From NCBI RefSeq assembly GCF_009910705.1, contig NZ_JAAAXJ010000009.1, positions 1-64,000 on the forward strand: a stretch of 64,000 nt of DNA. Direction: 5' to 3'. Position numbers and translations under genes: made by a program. Positions 36,020-44,731 of this stretch are shown piece after piece (position 1 is the first letter of the stretch; each line of letters begins with the position of its first letter). Under the pieces are notes generated by a model that made no database searches, had not been told where the DNA came from, and was given only the letters and a program-made list of their open reading frames with translations. This DNA is from Microvirga arsenatis. Lineage in GTDB: Bacteria; Pseudomonadota; Alphaproteobacteria; Rhizobiales; Beijerinckiaceae.

Positions 36020-36310
36020 CTAGCGGACCTCTAAGGGAAGGACAGCCCACGTTCCGGCATGCTGCGGGTCGAACTCGATGAAGGATTGCAGATTCGCGGC
36101 CATGGCCCGGATGATCTTCGTGCCGAGGCGGCTGCCCTGCACCTCCCCCGTCCCGTTCCAGCCCACTCCGTCGTCCTCGACGACGAGGATCGCCCGCCCC
36201 TCGGCAGCGGAATGGCGTATTCGATACGTTCGATGCTGGACGGAACACCAGCCCCTTTGAGATCGCCCTGACCGAGCTTGCCCGTATCCAGGCGCTGATC
36301 CGACGAGTGC
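36020..36310 (-). pseudogene. Decayed sensor histidine kinase C-terminal (ATPase) fragment
   Basis: The minus-strand frame ending at 36020 reads [15 protein letters not shown], then [16 protein letters not shown], and closes with a [10 protein letters not shown] end. These are the G1 box (DxGxG), the G2 box (GLG with one change) and the last strand of an HATPase_c domain of the HisKA_2/HWE histidine kinase type. Upstream of 36205 this frame loses the family pattern; another frame continues with [11 protein letters not shown], which could be the N-box helix end, suggesting a frameshift near 36200. No dimerisation domain or intact start is present, so this is most likely a remnant. It lies between the RTX terminator and the PGM1-like ligase gene. 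Confidence 0.6.
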
Positions 36311-36409
36311 CATAGGCCCGGCCCATGCTTGCGTCAGTGTGACCGATCGGAAAGGTCCAGGAACGCAACCAAACCTTGACCGGAGGCGTTCCGATGCAGG
36401 GCTAAACCC

Positions 36410-37963
36410 GTGAGCTTTCAGAGGGACGACAGGTCGATGCTGGCTGACAATGCGAATCCGCAGCCTGCCCGCACCCTGCAGGCCTTCGCGGATCTCCAGG
36501 CCCGCCTGGCGGGAATGTTCCGGAGCTTTTCCGAACCGGACGCACCCCGGACGGTCCTGATCGTCCCCAGCCTCAGCATGGACCGGGAGGTCCTGGCCGG
36601 CATTTCGGGCGTTCACCACTATGAGGAGCGCATGCTGTGCTACCTCATGCTCCTGCGGATGCCGCGCACCCAGGTGATCTACGTCACGAGCTATCCGATC
36701 CCGGAACCCATCATCGACTATTATCTGCACCTGCTCCCCGGCATTCCGGCCCAGCATGCCCGCAAGCGCCTGACCATCCTCTCGTGCCATGACGGCTCGC
36801 AGCAGTCCCTGACCCGGAAGGTTCTCGAGCGGCCGCGGCTGCAGCAGCGGATTCGGGAGGCCATCGACGATCCGTCCTGCGCCTACATGATCTGCTTCAA
36901 CGTCACGGAGCTGGAGCGAGACCTCGCCCTGCGCCTCGATCTGCCCATCTACGGCTGCGACCCCGATCTGCTGTCCCTCGGCTCCAAGAGCGGCTCACGC
37001 AGAATCTTTCGGGAAGCCGGCATCGCGATGCCGGAGGGTTTCGAGGACCTTTCGACAACCGATGAAATCGTCGAGGCGCTTGTGGAGCTGAGGGCACGCC
37101 GGCCCGGAATCCGCCGCGCCGTCGTGAAGCTCAACGAAGGTTTCTCCGGCGAGGGCAACGCCGTGTTTTCCTACGATGGCGCGCCCGAAGGCGGCGGCCT
37201 GGCGAGGTGGGTCCGGGAGCGCCTGCCGCGGCTCGCCTTCGAAGCCAAGGACATGACGTGGGAGCTTTTCGAGGAGAAGCTCTCGGAGATGGGCGGCATC
37301 GTCGAGGAATTCATCGAGGGCGAGGTCAAGCGCTCTCCCTCGGCGCAGTTCCGGATCGACCCGCTCGGGCAGCTGGAGCCCGTCTCCACACATGACCAGG
37401 TTCTGGGAGGCGAAAGCGGACAGGTCTTCCTCGGCTGCACCTTTCCGGCCGACGAGCATTACCGCCTGGACATCCAGGAGGACGGCCTCAAGGCCGCGCG
37501 GGCCTTGGCCTCCAAGGGCGTCTGCGGCCGCTTCGCCATCGACTTCCTGTCGGTGAGGGAGGCGGCCGGCACCTGGAGCCACTATGCCATCGAGATCAAT
37601 CTCAGGCGTGGGGGAACGACGCACCCCTTCATGATGCTCGAGTTCCTGACGGATGGCTGCTACGAACCGGCGACGGGACGGTTTCTCACTCCGGCCGGGC
37701 ATCCCCGCTGCTACTATGCGTCGGACAACGTGGAGTCCCCGCGCTATCGCGGCCTCACCCCGGCAGACCTGGTCGACATCGCGGCCCTCAACAGGCTCCA
37801 CTTCGACGGAGCCTGCCAGAAGGGCGTGGTGTTCCACCTCATCGGCGCCCTGTCCGAGTTCGGCAAGCTCGGCGTCCTGTGCATCGCCCCCTCCCATGAG
37901 GAGGCGGAAGCGCTCTACCGTCGGACGACGGAGGTGCTCGACCGCGAAAGCGGCGCGGCGTAA
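36410..37963 (+). CDS. ATP-grasp peptide ligase, PGM1-related
   Basis: A 517-residue ATP-grasp ligase of the group named after PGM1, the peptide ligase of pheganomycin biosynthesis. The N-terminal 200 residues ([30 protein letters not shown]) form the family's pre-ATP-grasp domain. The ATP-grasp core includes [16 protein letters not shown] (lysine and glycine-rich loop, about 243-258), [12 protein letters not shown] and [20 protein letters not shown], with the metal-binding Glu/Asn. It should join a carboxylate to an amine using ATP; substrates are unknown. The start is GTG at 36410 or ATG at 36437, both with modest ribosome binding sites. No peptide-precursor or other antibiotic gene is adjacent; it converges on purT with a 6-bp gap. 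Confidence 0.75.
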   Translation: MSFQRDDRSMLADNANPQPARTLQAFADLQARLAGMFRSFSEPDAPRTVLIVPSLSMDREVLAGISGVHHYEERMLCYLMLLRMPRTQVIYVTSYPIPEPIIDYYLHLLPGIPAQHARKRLTILSCHDGSQQSLTRKVLERPRLQQRIREAIDDPSCAYMICFNVTELERDLALRLDLPIYGCDPDLLSLGSKSGSRRIFREAGIAMPEGFEDLSTTDEIVEALVELRARRPGIRRAVVKLNEGFSGEGNAVFSYDGAPEGGGLARWVRERLPRLAFEAKDMTWELFEEKLSEMGGIVEEFIEGEVKRSPSAQFRIDPLGQLEPVSTHDQVLGGESGQVFLGCTFPADEHYRLDIQEDGLKAARALASKGVCGRFAIDFLSVREAAGTWSHYAIEINLRRGGTTHPFMMLEFLTDGCYEPATGRFLTPAGHPRCYYASDNVESPRYRGLTPADLVDIAALNRLHFDGACQKGVVFHLIGALSEFGKLGVLCIAPSHEEAEALYRRTTEVLDRESGAA

Positions 37964-37969
37964 CCGCTC

Positions 37970-39157
37970 CTACCCTTCGTACTTGATCTGCACCCGCGCC
38001 GCCGCCTGCCTGGCCCTCTCGCGGGCCTCCTCGACCGTCCGGCCGGATGCCAGGGCAACCCCCATCCGCCGGTGCTTGCGGGTGGTCGGCTTGCCGAACA
38101 GGCGCACCTCCACCTCCGCATCCTGCGAGCCGAGCTCCAGCGCCTCGCGCAGCCCCTCGATGGTGAAGCGCTCGGCTTCGCGGTCGGCGAGGATGACGGC
38201 CGACGCAGTTGGGCCGTTGAGGCGGACCTCCGGGATCGGCAGGCCGAGGACGGCGCGGGCGTGGAGGTCGAATTCCGACAGGTTTTGGGACAGGAGGGTG
38301 ACGAGTCCGGTGTCATGCGGACGCGGCGAGAGCTCGGAGAAGATCACCTCGTTCCTGGTGACGAAGAACTCGACGCCGAAGATCCCGTATCCTCCCAGGT
38401 TGTCGACAACCTTGCGGGCCATCTCCTTGGCGTCGCTCAGGAGCTTCTCTGTCATGGGGGTGGGCTGCCAGGATTCCTGGTAATCGCCCCTCTCCTGCCG
38501 GTGGCCGATGGGTTCGCAGAAGGACACGCCGTCCCGGGAGCGGATCGTCAGCAGTGTGATCTCGTACTCGAAGTCGATGAACTCCTCGACGATCACCTTC
38601 CGGCGGTCGCCGCGCATGTTCGCCACCGCATAATTCCACGCCTGCTCCAGTTCCCCGGAGCTGCGCACCGTGCTCTGGCCCTTGCCCGAGGAGGACATCA
38701 CGGGCTTGATCACGCAGGGCAGGCCCGTGTGCTCCGCGCCGGTCCTCACCTCCTCCAGGCTCTCCGCATAGCGGTATCTGGACGTGCGCAGGCCGAGTTC
38801 GACGGCGGCAAGCTCCCGGATCCGGTCGCGGTTCATGGTCAGCGAGGCGGCGCGGGCGGAGGGCACCACCGTGAAGCCCCTGTCCTCGAACTCCTGCAGC
38901 ACCTCCGTGCGGATCGCCTCGATCTCGGGAACGATGAAGTCGGGCCGGTGCTTCTCGATGGCGTGCCTCAGAGCCTCCGCGTCGAGCATGGAGAAAACCT
39001 CGGATGCGTCCGCCACCTGCATGGCAGGGGCGTTCGGATAGCTGTCGCACGCCACCACATGGCATCCGTAGCGCTTCGCCGAGATGACGAACTCCTTGCC
39101 GAGTTCGCCCGATCCGAGGAGGAGAAGTCTGGCTGTGAACACGGGAGCGCCTTTCAT
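37970..39157 (-). CDS. purT: Formate-dependent phosphoribosylglycinamide formyltransferase PurT
   Basis: A 395-residue ATP-grasp enzyme that makes formyl-GAR from GAR, formate and ATP in de novo purine synthesis, without folate. The N-terminus RLLLLGSGELGKEF is the typical PurT start, followed by VPEIEAIRTEVLQEFE. The ATP-grasp core has CVIKPVMSSSGKGQS, IVEEFIDFEYEITLLT and FGVEFFVTRNEVIFSELSPRPHDTGLVTL. The C-terminus carries FGKPTTRKHRRMGVALA. Its length matches the family. Hairpins that could be a riboswitch were not found in the 300 bases before it. The convergent neighbour is another ATP-grasp enzyme of a different family, so the closeness is probably chance. Confidence 0.96.
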   Translation of the reverse strand: MKGAPVFTARLLLLGSGELGKEFVISAKRYGCHVVACDSYPNAPAMQVADASEVFSMLDAEALRHAIEKHRPDFIVPEIEAIRTEVLQEFEDRGFTVVPSARAASLTMNRDRIRELAAVELGLRTSRYRYAESLEEVRTGAEHTGLPCVIKPVMSSSGKGQSTVRSSGELEQAWNYAVANMRGDRRKVIVEEFIDFEYEITLLTIRSRDGVSFCEPIGHRQERGDYQESWQPTPMTEKLLSDAKEMARKVVDNLGGYGIFGVEFFVTRNEVIFSELSPRPHDTGLVTLLSQNLSEFDLHARAVLGLPIPEVRLNGPTASAVILADREAERFTIEGLREALELGSQDAEVEVRLFGKPTTRKHRRMGVALASGRTVEEARERARQAAARVQIKYEG

Positions 39158-39465
39158 GAATCGCCGGCACGGCGCCGGGTTGAGAGGATTCGCGACGGCT
39201 TTTCATGGCCTATCGGAGGAGTGCGGTCGAGTCGCCCAGGTCCAGAAAGGAGCCTTCCCGGGACTCCTCGGGGACCGCTTTCAAAAAATGCTCGAATCCG
39301 GGAGTTTTTAAGGGCTCCTCAGGGATCCCGTTACCTTCCCTTGCGTTCAAAGGCATCGCGGGGTGTTTTTGGCCTCGCTTGCGCTGAATGCAGACCTGCC
39401 GCCTCAATCGCGCATGACGCTGTCGGAGGCATCGTAGGTTAAGGGACTGCGCAGGAGTACGCCTC
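39158..39465. other. Divergent gap between purT and a hypothetical gene
   Basis: About 308 bases that should contain the purT promoter and that of the following plus-strand gene. No repeat, riboswitch or RNA gene was recognised. A short imperfect hairpin lies near 39270-39290 (CCCGGGACTCCTCGGGGAC). Confidence 0.3.
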
Positions 39466-39774
39466 ATGATGTCAGCACAGAAGAAGCCGTCCGCGAATGC
39501 CGGACGCCGCGTCACCCGGATCGACCCTCCTGCTCTCGAGGAAGCCATCGAAGCGGCCCAGGGGCTCACGGACGACGTCGACAGCCAGGTCGAGATCGCC
39601 GCGCAGCTCATGGGCATGCCGGAGGACGAGGTCAGGCCCGCGGTCCTGAAGGCGTCGGTCACAGCCCGTCCCCTCGGGCGTCCGGCACCGCGCTTCATGG
39701 CGCATGATCGGCACGATGGTCCCAAGGTGGTCGTGGTGGAGCGCAAGCGCCCGCGCATGGTCATGCCCCGGTAG
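39466..39774 (+). CDS. Hypothetical protein, small and basic C-terminus
   Basis: A 102-residue protein not recognised. The N-terminal half is acidic and helical (LEEAIEAAQGLTDDVDSQVEIAAQLMG, then MPEDEVRPAVL), while the C-terminal half is rich in Arg, Pro, His and Val (RKRPRMVMPR at the end). A GGAG 8 bases upstream supports the ATG at 39466 or the next ATG at 39469. The acidic helices followed by a basic tail could bind nucleic acid or a partner protein, but this is only suggestive. It precedes the EamA transporter by 90 bp on the same strand and could share its message. Confidence 0.65.
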   Translation: MMSAQKKPSANAGRRVTRIDPPALEEAIEAAQGLTDDVDSQVEIAAQLMGMPEDEVRPAVLKASVTARPLGRPAPRFMAHDRHDGPKVVVVERKRPRMVMPR

Positions 39775-39864
39775 GCCTGCTATCCCTTTCTCCCGCCGGT
39801 TGCGCCGGTTCCGACGACCGGCGCCCTCGCACCCTCCCTGCCGCGCCCGCGGGATCCGCCTGTC

Positions 39865-40782
39865 ATGGTCAAAGGTATCGTCCTTGCTTTCCTCGCCTTT
39901 GCGGTCTTCGCCTGGGGCGACGCCATCGTGAAGGCGATCGGGCACGGCCTCGATCCCTTCGAGGTCACCTTCTTCGGCTACTTGTTCCCGCTGCTCCTGT
40001 CTCCGGCTTTCATGAAGCCCGGCGACAGGATCCTCGACATGGTGCGCTGGAACAGGCCCTGGCTGATGGGGCTCAGGATTTTCCTGATCGGATCCACGAC
40101 GCCCCTGAGCGTCATCGCCTTCCGCAACCTGCCTTTTGCGGAAGCCTTCGCCCTTCTGTTCCTCATGCCGAGCCTGGCGACAATCCTGTCCATCTTCATC
40201 CTGAAGGAGCAGGTGCGCTGGCGGCGCGGCCTGGCGGTCTGCGCGGCCTTTCTCGGAGTGCTGGTGATCGTGCGCCCCGGATTCAGGGAATTCCAGGTGG
40301 GCCACCTGGCGGCCCTGACCGCGGCCCTGTTCGCGGCAGGCGGCGTGATCGCCGGGCGGATGATCGGCCGGACGGAAAAGCGCTTCACCCTGATCGGCAC
40401 CGTCTTCCTGGCGACCACCGCAATCGCGGGGGTACTGATGATCCCGGGCTTCGCCTGGCCCTCGGCCGAGCAGTGGATCCTGCTGCTCGCCTTCGCGGCC
40501 ACGGCCTTCGTGGCCCAGGCCCTCTTCATCGTGGCCACGATCTACGCGCCGGCCGACCGGCTGGGCGCAACCCAGTACAGCCAGATCCTCTGGGCTCTGG
40601 CGATCGGCGCCCTCTTCTTCGACGAATGGCCCGATGCGCTCGCGCTCATGGGAATCGCCATCGTCGTGGGCGCGGGCCTCTTCATCTTCGCCCGGGAGCA
40701 GACCCTCAAGCGGGAAATGCCGGAGGATGCTGCGCCGGCCGGGATGGTCGAGCCCTCGCCCGCGGCATGTCCCCGGCCGTGA
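39865..40782 (+). CDS. DMT family transporter (EamA domain)
   Basis: A 305-residue inner-membrane protein with about ten hydrophobic helices in two EamA repeats. Family segments are AFAVFAWGDAIVKAIG near the start, FRNLPFAEAFALLFLMPSLATILSIFILKEQVRWRR at the end of the first repeat, and QILWALAIGALFFDEWPDALALMGIAIVVGAG in the second. Members export metabolites and amino acids, but the substrate is not predictable. It lies 107 bp upstream of the type III polyketide synthase operon on the same strand and could export its product; this is inference. Confidence 0.88.
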   Translation: MVKGIVLAFLAFAVFAWGDAIVKAIGHGLDPFEVTFFGYLFPLLLSPAFMKPGDRILDMVRWNRPWLMGLRIFLIGSTTPLSVIAFRNLPFAEAFALLFLMPSLATILSIFILKEQVRWRRGLAVCAAFLGVLVIVRPGFREFQVGHLAALTAALFAAGGVIAGRMIGRTEKRFTLIGTVFLATTAIAGVLMIPGFAWPSAEQWILLLAFAATAFVAQALFIVATIYAPADRLGATQYSQILWALAIGALFFDEWPDALALMGIAIVVGAGLFIFAREQTLKREMPEDAAPAGMVEPSPAACPRP

Positions 40783-40889
40783 GCCGAACCGCCGGCTGCG
40801 ACTTCTGGACCTTCCCGCGTTCCCTCGCCTGCCGGCCGCTCTATCTTCCCGTTCGTCAACTCCCTGACTGAAACGGCAGGGGTTCGGAC

Positions 40890-41987
40890 TTGCAGGGTGC
40901 TCTTGTGGCAGGCGCGTATATCAACCGGATCGGGACGGCCGTGCCGGAGCACGACGTCCACCAGACCTTCATCGGCTTCATGGATGGCTTCCTGCCGGAG
41001 AGAAAGGACAAGCTTCTCTTCAGACGCATGGTCCAGCGCTCCGGGATCGAGCACCGCTACTCGACCCTGGCGCCAAGCGAGAACCTGGACGTGAGTGCCG
41101 ACCGGGAAGGATTCTTTCAGACGGGGCAGTTCGCGGGAACCGCCACCCGCATGCAGCGGTTCGAGTCGCACGCCGTCGATCTCGCGGAGCAGGCGATCGA
41201 AGCCCTCGGCATGGAGGAGGACCTGCCCACCATCACCCATATGGTCGTGGCCTCCTGCACCGGCTTCACCGCGCCCGGCCTCGATCAGCAGATCATGGAG
41301 CGGCTTGCGCTGAACCCCTCCATCGAGCGCACCATGGTGGGCTTCATGGGATGCGCCGCCGCCGTCAACGCGCTCAAGGTCGCCCATCACATCGTGCGCT
41401 CCGAACCCTCCGCCAGGGTCCTCGTGGTCAACCTGGAGCTCTGCACGCTTCACCTTCAGGAGACCTCCGATCTGGAGGTCATCCTCAGCGCCCTGCTCTT
41501 CGGCGACGGATGCGCGGCAAGCCTCGTCTCGGCCGAGCCCCGGGGCATCGCCCTCAAGGATTTCCGCGTCGTGACCATACCCGGGACCCGGGACCTCATC
41601 ACTTGGCGCATCGGGGATGCGGGCTTCGAGATGAGCCTGTCCGGCGAGGTGCCGCAGCAGATCGCGAAGGCGCTCCGCCACGAGGCCATGCGCAACGACG
41701 ACGGCGGCATCCTGCGCGGGCAGCACAAGGACGATGTCGATCTCTGGGCCGTCCATGCCGGCGGCCGCACGATCCTGGACGCCGTGGAACAGGGATTGGA
41801 GCTTGCTCCCGATGCCTTGAACTGGTCCCGAGGCGTGCTCCGGGATTTCGGCAACATGTCCTCCGCCACGCTGATGTTCGTGCTCAGCAGGATCATGCAG
41901 GGCGCCCGGCCCTCCTCCAGCGGCCTCGGCATGGCCTTCGGGCCGGGACTGGTGGCCGAAACCTTCCGGTTCAACCTCGCGGGGTGA
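40890..41987 (+). CDS. Type III polyketide synthase (chalcone/stilbene synthase-like)
   Basis: A 365-residue homodimeric ketosynthase that extends a CoA-activated (here probably fatty) starter with malonyl-CoA. The catalytic triad is intact: Cys155 in GFMGCAAAVN, His289 in WAVHAGGR and Asn322 in FGNMSSATL, as in chalcone synthase Cys164, His303 and Asn336. FGPGL near residue 350 is the conserved loop. Products of bacterial relatives are alkylresorcinols, alkylpyrones or phloroglucinols. The start is TTG at 40890 with GGCAGGGG about 7 bases upstream; a GTG at 40905 is an alternative. It is the first of four closely packed genes, with 7 bp to the methyltransferase. Confidence 0.93.
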   Translation: MQGALVAGAYINRIGTAVPEHDVHQTFIGFMDGFLPERKDKLLFRRMVQRSGIEHRYSTLAPSENLDVSADREGFFQTGQFAGTATRMQRFESHAVDLAEQAIEALGMEEDLPTITHMVVASCTGFTAPGLDQQIMERLALNPSIERTMVGFMGCAAAVNALKVAHHIVRSEPSARVLVVNLELCTLHLQETSDLEVILSALLFGDGCAASLVSAEPRGIALKDFRVVTIPGTRDLITWRIGDAGFEMSLSGEVPQQIAKALRHEAMRNDDGGILRGQHKDDVDLWAVHAGGRTILDAVEQGLELAPDALNWSRGVLRDFGNMSSATLMFVLSRIMQGARPSSSGLGMAFGPGLVAETFRFNLAG

Positions 41988-41994
41988 CGCCTTC

Positions 41995-42708
41995 ATGGGC
42001 AGGAGCTTCGCCCAGCGCAGCCATGAAACGGAGCTGATGGATACGGAAGCCGTCAGCCTGGACGACTACCGCGCGTGCCTGAAGGACCTCGCCACCGTCA
42101 ATGCCCTGACTCTCACCCACGGCCCCATCCTGAGGTGGCTGGACCAAACGACGCGGAGCCTGGAGCCCGGCGAGCGCGTGACGGTTCTCGACGTCGGCTA
42201 CGGCTACGGCGACCTGCTGCGCCGGATTCATGCCTGGAGCCGGCGCAGGCGGCGCACCGTCAGCCTGATCGGCGTCGACCTGAACCCCATGAGCGAACCC
42301 ATCGCGCGGGAGGCAACGCCCGCAGGCGTGCCCATCGAGTACCGGACGGGCAACGTGTTCGACTACCAGCCCGAGCAGCCCGTCGATTTCATCATCAGTT
42401 CCCAGACCACGCACCATATGTCGGACCAGGAGCTTGCAGCCTTCGTCCGCTGGATGGAGCAGGTCGCCGCAAGAGGCTGGTTCATCGCCGACCTCCACCG
42501 CCATGCCATCCCCTTCCATGTGTTCCGCGTGCTGTCCCGGGCAGCGCGCTGGCACCGCTTCATCCAGCATGACGGCCCGGTCTCCATCGCGCGCAGCTTC
42601 CGGCGTCAGGATTGGGAGCAGATTCTGGATGCCGCCGGTCTGGCGCCCGACGCAGCCCGGATCCGCTGGCACGTTCCGTTCCGCCTCTGCGTGAGCCGGC
42701 TGAAATGA
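41995..42708 (+). CDS. Class I SAM-dependent methyltransferase of the polyketide operon
   Basis: A 237-residue methyltransferase. Motif I VTVLDVGYGYGDLL (near residues 62-75) binds SAM, followed by LIGVDLNPMSEPIA (motif II, acidic residue) and VDFIISSQTTHHM (post-motif). It resembles methyltransferases that sit next to type III polyketide synthases and flavoproteins in many bacteria. The likely substrate is the phenolic hydroxyl or ring carbon of the polyketide. It starts 7 bp after the polyketide synthase and shares ATGA with the flavoprotein gene. Confidence 0.85.
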   Translation: MGRSFAQRSHETELMDTEAVSLDDYRACLKDLATVNALTLTHGPILRWLDQTTRSLEPGERVTVLDVGYGYGDLLRRIHAWSRRRRRTVSLIGVDLNPMSEPIAREATPAGVPIEYRTGNVFDYQPEQPVDFIISSQTTHHMSDQELAAFVRWMEQVAARGWFIADLHRHAIPFHVFRVLSRAARWHRFIQHDGPVSIARSFRRQDWEQILDAAGLAPDAARIRWHVPFRLCVSRLK

Positions 42709-43859
42709 GCCATCGCCGCACCGAGCCCATCGTGATCGTCGGCGGCGGTCTCGCCGGTGCATCGGCAGCCTGCAACCTCTCACGGGCAGGCCGTTCGGCC
42801 GTGCTGATCGAGCGAGAACCCGAGCCGCGGCACAAGGTCTGCGGGGAGTTCCTGAGCGTCGAGGCGCAGGCCTGTCTCACCCGCCTCGGCCTCGATCTCG
42901 ATCGGTTCGGCGCTAGCCGGATCGCGCATCTGCGCCTGGTTCTCGGGGCAGACATGGTCGAGGTGAAGCTTCCCTTCCTGGCGCGGGGCCTCTCGCGCCT
43001 CGTTCTCGACGAGGCCTTGCTGCAGCAGGCTTCGTCTCATGGTATCCGGATCGAGCGAGGGATTGCCGTGCGGTCCATCGCGCCGGATGGAATGGGACTG
43101 CGCATCGATTGCGGCTCCTCCGGAGACATCGACGCGGAGACCCTTTTTCTCGCGACCGGAAAGCACGATGTCAGAGGCCTGAAGCGCCTGCCCACGGGCA
43201 CCATCGGCGACCTGATCGGCTTCAAGATGCACTATCGCCTCTCCCCCGAGGAGCGCCGGGGGCTTGACGGCGCCGTCGAGGTCGCCCTGTTCCCCGGCGG
43301 CTATGCAGGCCTGCAGATGATCGAGAACGGAACGGCCAATCTCTGCCTCGTCGTGTCGCGCCGGCACTTCGAGCAGGCGGGCAGGAGCTGGGCGGCCCTC
43401 CTCGACCGGATCGCCGGAGAATGCCCGCACCTGGAGCGTCGCCTCGAGAGCGCAGCGCCGTCATTCGAGCGGCCCCTGTCGATCTTCCAGATTCCGTACG
43501 GCTTTCTCCACAGCCCGCAGGCAGGCGAGCCTCCGGGGCTGTTTCGCCTCGGGGATCAGGCCGGCGTGATCCCCTCCTTCACGGGAGAGGGCATGGCGAT
43601 GGCGCTTCACAGCGGATGCCTCGCGGCCGCAATGTTCCTTCGCCGGGGACAGGCGGGCGCCGCCTTTCACCGGCAGCTCTCCGGCGACATCCGGCACCAG
43701 ATCCGCCTCGCCTTCGTTCTCAACAAGGCCGCCCGCCAGGAGCTCGGCCAAAGGTCCATCTTCCACCTGTGCCGAACCTGGCCCTCGCTGATGCGTCACA
43801 TCGCGTCCCTGACCCGTCTCCGCGATGCCGCGATGCAGGCAGCATGGGTCGTGCCATGA
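42705..43859 (+). CDS. FAD-dependent oxidoreductase (geranylgeranyl reductase-like)
   Basis: A 384-residue flavoprotein. The Rossmann FAD motif is IVIVGGGLAGASAACNLSRAG (residues 9-29), followed by HKVCGEFLSVEA, the pattern of geranylgeranyl-reductase-like and phenolic monooxygenase-like enzymes. The second FAD segment is RLGDQAGVIPSFTGEGMAMAL near residue 285. In a polyketide operon it would hydroxylate or oxidise the ring, giving a hydroquinone or quinone; alternatively it reduces a lipid tail. The ATG overlaps the previous stop (ATGA), excluding the longer in-frame reading. Confidence 0.82.
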   Translation: MSHRRTEPIVIVGGGLAGASAACNLSRAGRSAVLIEREPEPRHKVCGEFLSVEAQACLTRLGLDLDRFGASRIAHLRLVLGADMVEVKLPFLARGLSRLVLDEALLQQASSHGIRIERGIAVRSIAPDGMGLRIDCGSSGDIDAETLFLATGKHDVRGLKRLPTGTIGDLIGFKMHYRLSPEERRGLDGAVEVALFPGGYAGLQMIENGTANLCLVVSRRHFEQAGRSWAALLDRIAGECPHLERRLESAAPSFERPLSIFQIPYGFLHSPQAGEPPGLFRLGDQAGVIPSFTGEGMAMALHSGCLAAAMFLRRGQAGAAFHRQLSGDIRHQIRLAFVLNKAARQELGQRSIFHLCRTWPSLMRHIASLTRLRDAAMQAAWVVP

Positions 43860-44731
43860 TCGTCCCGCGGGAGGTCCAGACCTCGTCCGCCGTGGCGGAG
43901 CATTACGACGAGCTGGACCCGTTCTACCGGGAGATCTGGGGCGAGCATGTCCATCACGGTCTCTGGACCACAGGCCTGGAAGCTCCGGATCAGGCCGTGG
44001 AGGCGCTGGTTGCGCACTTGGCCGAAACGCTCGTTCTGCAGCCCGGGCAGCACGTCTGCGATGTCGGCTGCGGCTATGGAGCGACGGCGGAGTGGCTGTC
44101 GCGCCGGCATGGGGTGCATGTCACCGGCGTCACGATCTCCTCCGCGCAGTTCAAGCGGGCACAATCCCGAGAAGCCGCCTCACCCCTCCTGCGCTTCATG
44201 CGGCAGGACTGGCTCCGCAACTCCTTCGCGGAGGGCGCCTTCGACCATGTCATCGCCATCGAGAGTTCCGAGCACATGCCGGACAAGCAGCGCTTCTTCG
44301 ACGAGGCGTTCCGGACCCTTCGCCCCGGTGGGAAGCTTGCCATCTACGCCTGGCTCGCTCGCGATGCGGCTGCGCCGTGGGAGCAGCGCTTCCTGCTTGA
44401 GCCTATCTGCCGCGAAGGCCGCCTGCCGGGGATGGGGAGCGAAGCGGAATATCGCGCGTGGGCGGCGCAAGCCGGCTTCGTGGTCGACGGGTGCGAGGAT
44501 CTCAGCGCCAGGGTCCGCCGCACATGGGCGCACTGCACGGCAAGGCTTGCTAAGAAGCTTCTGACGAACCGGGAGTACCGGCGCTACCTCCGCGATGCCC
44601 GCTCCCGAAATCGCATCTTCGCCCTCAGCGTACCGCGCATCTGGAGCGCCTATCTGACGGGCTCAATGCGCTACGGCCTTCTGACGGCCAGCAAGCCGCT
44701 GAAGGCCGACGTCCCGCCTAGTTCCGCATGA
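43856..44731 (+). CDS. SAM-dependent methyltransferase, tocopherol-methyltransferase-like
   Basis: A 291-residue class I methyltransferase. The opening VAEHYDELDPFYREIWGEHVHHGLW resembles gamma-tocopherol and related ring C-methyltransferases. Motif I is HVCDVGCGYGATAEWL (near residue 68), followed by VTGVTISSAQFKRAQ and FDHVIAIESSEHM. It would methylate the aromatic head group made by the operon. It is coupled to the flavoprotein gene (ATGA at 43856; an ATG four codons earlier is an alternative) and overlaps the convergent nucleoside hydrolase gene by 14 bp. Confidence 0.85.
   Translation: MIVPREVQTSSAVAEHYDELDPFYREIWGEHVHHGLWTTGLEAPDQAVEALVAHLAETLVLQPGQHVCDVGCGYGATAEWLSRRHGVHVTGVTISSAQFKRAQSREAASPLLRFMRQDWLRNSFAEGAFDHVIAIESSEHMPDKQRFFDEAFRTLRPGGKLAIYAWLARDAAAPWEQRFLLEPICREGRLPGMGSEAEYRAWAAQAGFVVDGCEDLSARVRRTWAHCTARLAKKLLTNREYRRYLRDARSRNRIFALSVPRIWSAYLTGSMRYGLLTASKPLKADVPPSSA

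Noticed and set aside
34392..36368. 658-codon minus-strand frame opposite the RTX gene
   Set aside because: It mirrors the repeated RTX codons (Val/Ala-rich antisense of Gly/Asp repeats) and has no ribosome binding site; only its outer end overlaps the real kinase remnant region, in another frame.
39158..39465. Possible purine riboswitch ahead of purT
   Set aside because: No conserved riboswitch core could be found on the minus strand.
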